Source of the DNA: Candidatus Sabulitectum sp.
GTDB taxonomy: Bacteria > Fermentibacterota > Fermentibacteria > Fermentibacterales > Fermentibacteraceae
Length of the DNA: 8,032 nucleotides
NCBI GenBank assembly: GCA_023145935.1
Contig: JAGLDB010000078.1
Coordinates: 1 to 8,032, forward strand
Direction: 5' to 3'
Notes under the pieces: model-generated
Seen by the model: only the letters and a program-made list of their open reading frames with translations
Database searches by the model: none
Told to the model about the DNA's origin: nothing
In this document: positions 6,135-8,032 of the stretch, piece after piece
How the letters are laid out: the number at the start of each line of letters is the position of its first letter
Position numbering within the stretch: the stretch's first letter is position 1
Position numbers and translations under genes: made by a program

Positions 6135-6175
6135 ACTGGAAAGAGAAACACTTTTCAAGCATATTCCATCCATGA
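6122..6175 (+). CDS. Possible 17-residue leader peptide coupled to the aldolase
   Basis: A short frame runs from ATG at 6122 to TGA at 6173-6175 and encodes MKHVDWKEKHFSSIFHP. A strong GGGAGG (6104-6109) lies upstream, though the 12-nt spacing is longer than optimal. Its TGA overlaps the ATG of the aldolase gene as ATGA. The aldolase ATG has no ribosome binding site of its own, so translation could reach it by termination and reinitiation from this frame. The peptide has no run of one amino acid like classical attenuator leaders. It may only serve as a ribosome-loading device. Coding is inferred. Confidence 0.45.
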   Translation: MKHVDWKEKHFSSIFHP

Positions 6176-6939
6176 AAAATCTTGATGCCACAAAGTTTGA
6201 TATCGCAGAAATTGCCTCACACCTTGCTCGAATGGGCTGGTCTGAAGCAAATGCTGGAAACATTTCTGTTCTTATGCCCAGGGGAACGGTGTTTGACCCT
6301 GGAGAAAATCCAAACTCCTACCATTTACCGGAACCTGTTCAAGTTCTCGCTGGAAGAACTCTTGTAATCACAGCCACAGGCAGCCGGTTCAGAAGATTGA
6401 CACGGGACATAAACACACAGATCATCCCTCTGACCATTTCTGAACGGGGTACTGCGGCCCTTTGGCCATCTCACCTTCCCGGTCCCACTAGCGAGATAGG
6501 AACACACATTCAGGTGCACTCCCTCTCCCCGGATATGGGCTGGAAAGGCTCGGCTATAGTACACACCCACTCCACAAAAATGCTTACGCTATCTTCAAGC
6601 GACCTCCCGGGGGAAATGCTTCAGGATGCAGTAGAGAGAGCCCATCCGGAAATATCCATATTAATGAAGAAGGGGTTGGCATTTCTGGATTTCGCACCGC
6701 CTGGAACCTGGGACCTTGGCCGGGAAACCATGGAAAGATTCAAAAATGCAAATGCAGTGATCTGGCGCAAACACGGTATTCTCGGATTTGCGGAAGACAT
6801 TGAAATGGCATGTGATTATGTAGAAATGACGGAGAAAGCTGCGGAGATCCTTCTTCTTGAAAAAAGCGTTTTTGGTAATTTTCTGGGGTTAAAAGACAGA
6901 GAACTGGAGCAGCTCCAGAATGAACTTCCACAGGAATGA
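6172..6939 (+). CDS. Class II aldolase, rhamnulose-1-phosphate aldolase-like
   Basis: A 255-residue zinc-dependent class II (AraD/FucA/RhaD-type) aldolase. RhaD cleaves L-rhamnulose 1-phosphate to dihydroxyacetone phosphate and lactaldehyde. The RhaD-like landmarks are WSEANAGNIS (23-32), ITATGSRFRRL (66-76), PTSEIGTH (105-112) with the probable catalytic Glu108, and HTHST (131-135). PPGTWDLGRETMERF (176-190) and WRKHGILG (198-205) follow. His131, His133 and His201 are the expected zinc ligands. It is somewhat shorter than E. coli RhaD (274). The start at 6172 matches the family N-terminus; the frame is open back to 5896, but that part lies in the divergent promoter and perR. The ATG lacks its own ribosome binding site. 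No other sugar-catabolic gene is visible, so the substrate is uncertain. Confidence 0.85.
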   Translation: MKNLDATKFDIAEIASHLARMGWSEANAGNISVLMPRGTVFDPGENPNSYHLPEPVQVLAGRTLVITATGSRFRRLTRDINTQIIPLTISERGTAALWPSHLPGPTSEIGTHIQVHSLSPDMGWKGSAIVHTHSTKMLTLSSSDLPGEMLQDAVERAHPEISILMKKGLAFLDFAPPGTWDLGRETMERFKNANAVIWRKHGILGFAEDIEMACDYVEMTEKAAEILLLEKSVFGNFLGLKDRELEQLQNELPQE

Positions 6940-6953
6940 GCCTCTAACTATAA

Positions 6954-6981
6954 TTGATTTTGTGTAATTCTCGGGTAAAAC
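6954..6981 (+). promoter_or_regulatory. Weak candidate promoter for the lipoprotein gene
   Basis: TTGATT (6954-6959) and TAAAAC (6976-6981) are 16 bp apart; each matches the consensus at four of six positions. The 64-bp gap after the aldolase shows no terminator, so read-through from the aldolase is an alternative. Confidence 0.25.
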
Positions 6982-7003
6982 AGTTAATCTGGAGGGATAT
7001 GGA

Positions 7004-7789
7004 ATGAAAACATTGATACTTGTAAGTCTTGTGGTCATGATTGCTTTGCTTGCAGGTTGCGGAGACTCTGCAACCGAGATAAGTGGCACTCTGCCTGTGG
7101 TTACCGGAGTTACTGTTGACACTCTGGCAAGCAAGGGTGACACAATAGTGGTCACCTGGACAGCCATGGACACAACACTGGTAGACGGGTACTTTCTCTG
7201 GACCAGGCAGATGATCGAAGGCCCCTGGTCGCTTGCAGCAGTATGTGATAACAATGTTGGCGTTCACATCGCCAATGGATCAGGCTACTATTCTGTTATG
7301 GCTTTCCAGGGAATAGACAATTCTTCGGATGTCAGCATTTCGGTCAACACAAAAACTGACGCTCTTTCCGAGATAAGGGAGCTCTTCGCAATGAAACCGG
7401 TGGGCTTTCGGATAGACATGGACGGAGACTCGCTTATTGCCGGAAACCCGGCTTCACTGGAGTTCTCACAGCAATTCGTAGTAGCCATTAACTGGCTTGG
7501 AGAAAGACGCATATTCCCCGGTAATGCTAATCCGGATCTGTGGCCAGGCGGGGCAAGAACAAGGATATCCTCTAGAGGGGGTCTTGTTGCTCCAGCACCT
7601 GAAGACACTCTACTCTGGAGAGACAGCATTTCATACGGGGGAGATTTCTTCCTGGCTCTTGACAACGGGCACTACTGCATGCTCAAGGGAACAAGCACAT
7701 TCCCGGATACTTCATCAATGACAGATACACTTGTTCTTCGTGGCCAGATACAGCCCTTGATGGGTGTGCGGGTGTTTAACCAGCAATAG
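7004..7789 (+). CDS. Lipoprotein of unknown function
   Basis: A 261-residue protein with a type II signal peptide: MK, a hydrophobic stretch (residues 4-17), then the lipobox LLAGC with the lipidated Cys19, so it is probably membrane-anchored. Asp at mature position +3 (C-G-D) is not at the inner-membrane retention position +2, so export to an outer membrane is possible. Residues about 30-115 have the look of a fibronectin type III-like beta-sandwich (VTGVTVDTL..., IVVTWTAMDTTLVDGYFLWTR, YYSVMAFQGIDNSSDVS). The remainder (about 120-261) I do not recognise; it is rich in Gly, Ser, Asp and aromatic residues and looks like a beta-rich extracytoplasmic domain. The ATG at 7004 has a strong GGAGGG ribosome binding site. 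A strong terminator follows, making it the last gene of its transcript. Confidence 0.85.
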   Translation: MKTLILVSLVVMIALLAGCGDSATEISGTLPVVTGVTVDTLASKGDTIVVTWTAMDTTLVDGYFLWTRQMIEGPWSLAAVCDNNVGVHIANGSGYYSVMAFQGIDNSSDVSISVNTKTDALSEIRELFAMKPVGFRIDMDGDSLIAGNPASLEFSQQFVVAINWLGERRIFPGNANPDLWPGGARTRISSRGGLVAPAPEDTLLWRDSISYGGDFFLALDNGHYCMLKGTSTFPDTSSMTDTLVLRGQIQPLMGVRVFNQQ

Positions 7790-7807
7790 GCAAGAGCTGA
7801 GGTTACC

Positions 7808-7841
7808 GGGGGAGAGCCATTGGCTCTCCCCCTTCCTTTTT
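7808..7841 (+). terminator. Strong intrinsic terminator after the lipoprotein gene
   Basis: A perfect 11-bp GC-rich stem, GGGGGAGAGCC/GGCTCTCCCCC, with a 3-nt ATT loop, is followed by TTCCTTTTT (7833-7841). It begins 18 bp past the lipoprotein stop. The opposite strand has no T-run after the stem, so it should act mainly on plus-strand transcripts, insulating them from the convergent aspS gene, which ends at 7844. Confidence 0.93.
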
Positions 7842-7843
7842 GC

Positions 7844-8032
7844 CTACGGGGTTAGCCTTTTAATGTCCCGGGGGAACATGGTGGTAAGGCGGATGTTGTC
7901 AACACCAAGAAGTCTTGCGGTAATTCTTTCCAGCCCTATGGCCAGACCTCCGTGGGGAGGCAGCCCGTACTTGTGAGCTTGAAGATAGCTTGAGAAATCA
8001 TCGGGATTCAATCCCATTGATTCCATCTTATC
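7844..8032 (-). CDS. aspS: Aspartyl-tRNA synthetase, C-terminal end (archaeal/nondiscriminating type; runs off right edge)
   Basis: The last 62 residues of a class II aminoacyl-tRNA synthetase that charges tRNA with aspartate. The visible piece contains class II motif 3, PPHGGLAIGLERI, preceded by AHKYGL and followed by the terminal MFPRDIKRLTP. An ending of the FPRD.KRLTP type is typical of archaeal-type aspartyl-tRNA synthetases, also found in many bacteria. There they often charge both tRNA(Asp) and tRNA(Asn) for the amidotransferase route. Standard bacterial AspRS ends differently and reads PPHAG. Coding continues to the window edge; the ATG at 8026 is internal. Discrimination between the two tRNAs depends on the anticodon-binding domain, which is outside the window. 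It converges on the lipoprotein gene. Confidence 0.88.
   Translation of the reverse strand, partial: DKMESMGLNPDDFSSYLQAHKYGLPPHGGLAIGLERITARLLGVDNIRLTTMFPRDIKRLTP

Noticed and set aside
5896..6171. N-terminal extension of the aldolase frame
   Set aside because: It would overlap perR and its promoter, and the added residues do not resemble the family; the family N-terminus fits ATG 6172.
6904..6918. Perfect 15-bp inverted repeat CTGGAGC-A-GCTCCAG as a possible terminator
   Set aside because: It lies inside the aldolase coding region (Leu-Glu-Gln-Leu-Gln) and has no T-run; codon use explains it.

Overview
The window (8,032 bp) reads as bacterial chromosome from an anaerobe or microaerophile. 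The outstanding element is a minus-strand operon (about 6025 down to 844) of oxygen and reactive-oxygen defence genes typical of strict anaerobes. No phage, IS, CRISPR, tRNA or rRNA signal was seen. A lipoprotein with a classic lipobox and a small set of poorly named genes suggest a diderm, perhaps from an uncultured phylum, but I cannot place the organism.

Layout. 1-638 (-): N-terminal part of ornithine aminotransferase, running off the left edge. 639-843: intergenic DNA with weak dyads. 844-5963 (-): a compact operon read right to left as perR, rubrerythrin, desulfoferrodoxin (superoxide reductase), ferritin, flavodiiron protein (FprA type), flavin-reductase/rubredoxin fusion (Hrb type), DUF2400/TIGR02757 protein, and a small polytopic membrane protein. 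Genes overlap or lie at most 24 bp apart. One clear promoter (TTGACA, 16 bp, TATATT) with a 21-bp palindrome across the start-site region precedes perR. 6122-6939 (+): a possible 17-codon leader peptide joined by ATGA to a rhamnulose-1-phosphate-aldolase-like class II aldolase. 7004-7789 (+): a lipoprotein of unknown function, followed by a strong intrinsic terminator (7808-7841). 7844-8032 (-): C-terminus of an archaeal-type aspartyl-tRNA synthetase, running off the right edge.

How the genes work together. PerR carries every metal and sensing residue of the Bacillus peroxide sensor and probably represses its own operon until peroxide appears. The operon then supplies peroxide reduction (rubrerythrin), superoxide reduction (desulfoferrodoxin), iron storage (ferritin) and O2 or NO reduction (flavodiiron protein). 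All three reductases can take electrons from rubredoxin, and the only rubredoxin visible here is the C-terminal domain of the Hrb-type fusion. That domain has its own strong ribosome binding site and ATG, so a free 52-residue rubredoxin may be made as well.

The two distal genes are the unexplored part. The DUF2400 protein has a VDVHMHR stretch resembling the HhH-GPD DNA-glycosylase signature and no ordinary start codon. The membrane protein belongs to a family with no known function.
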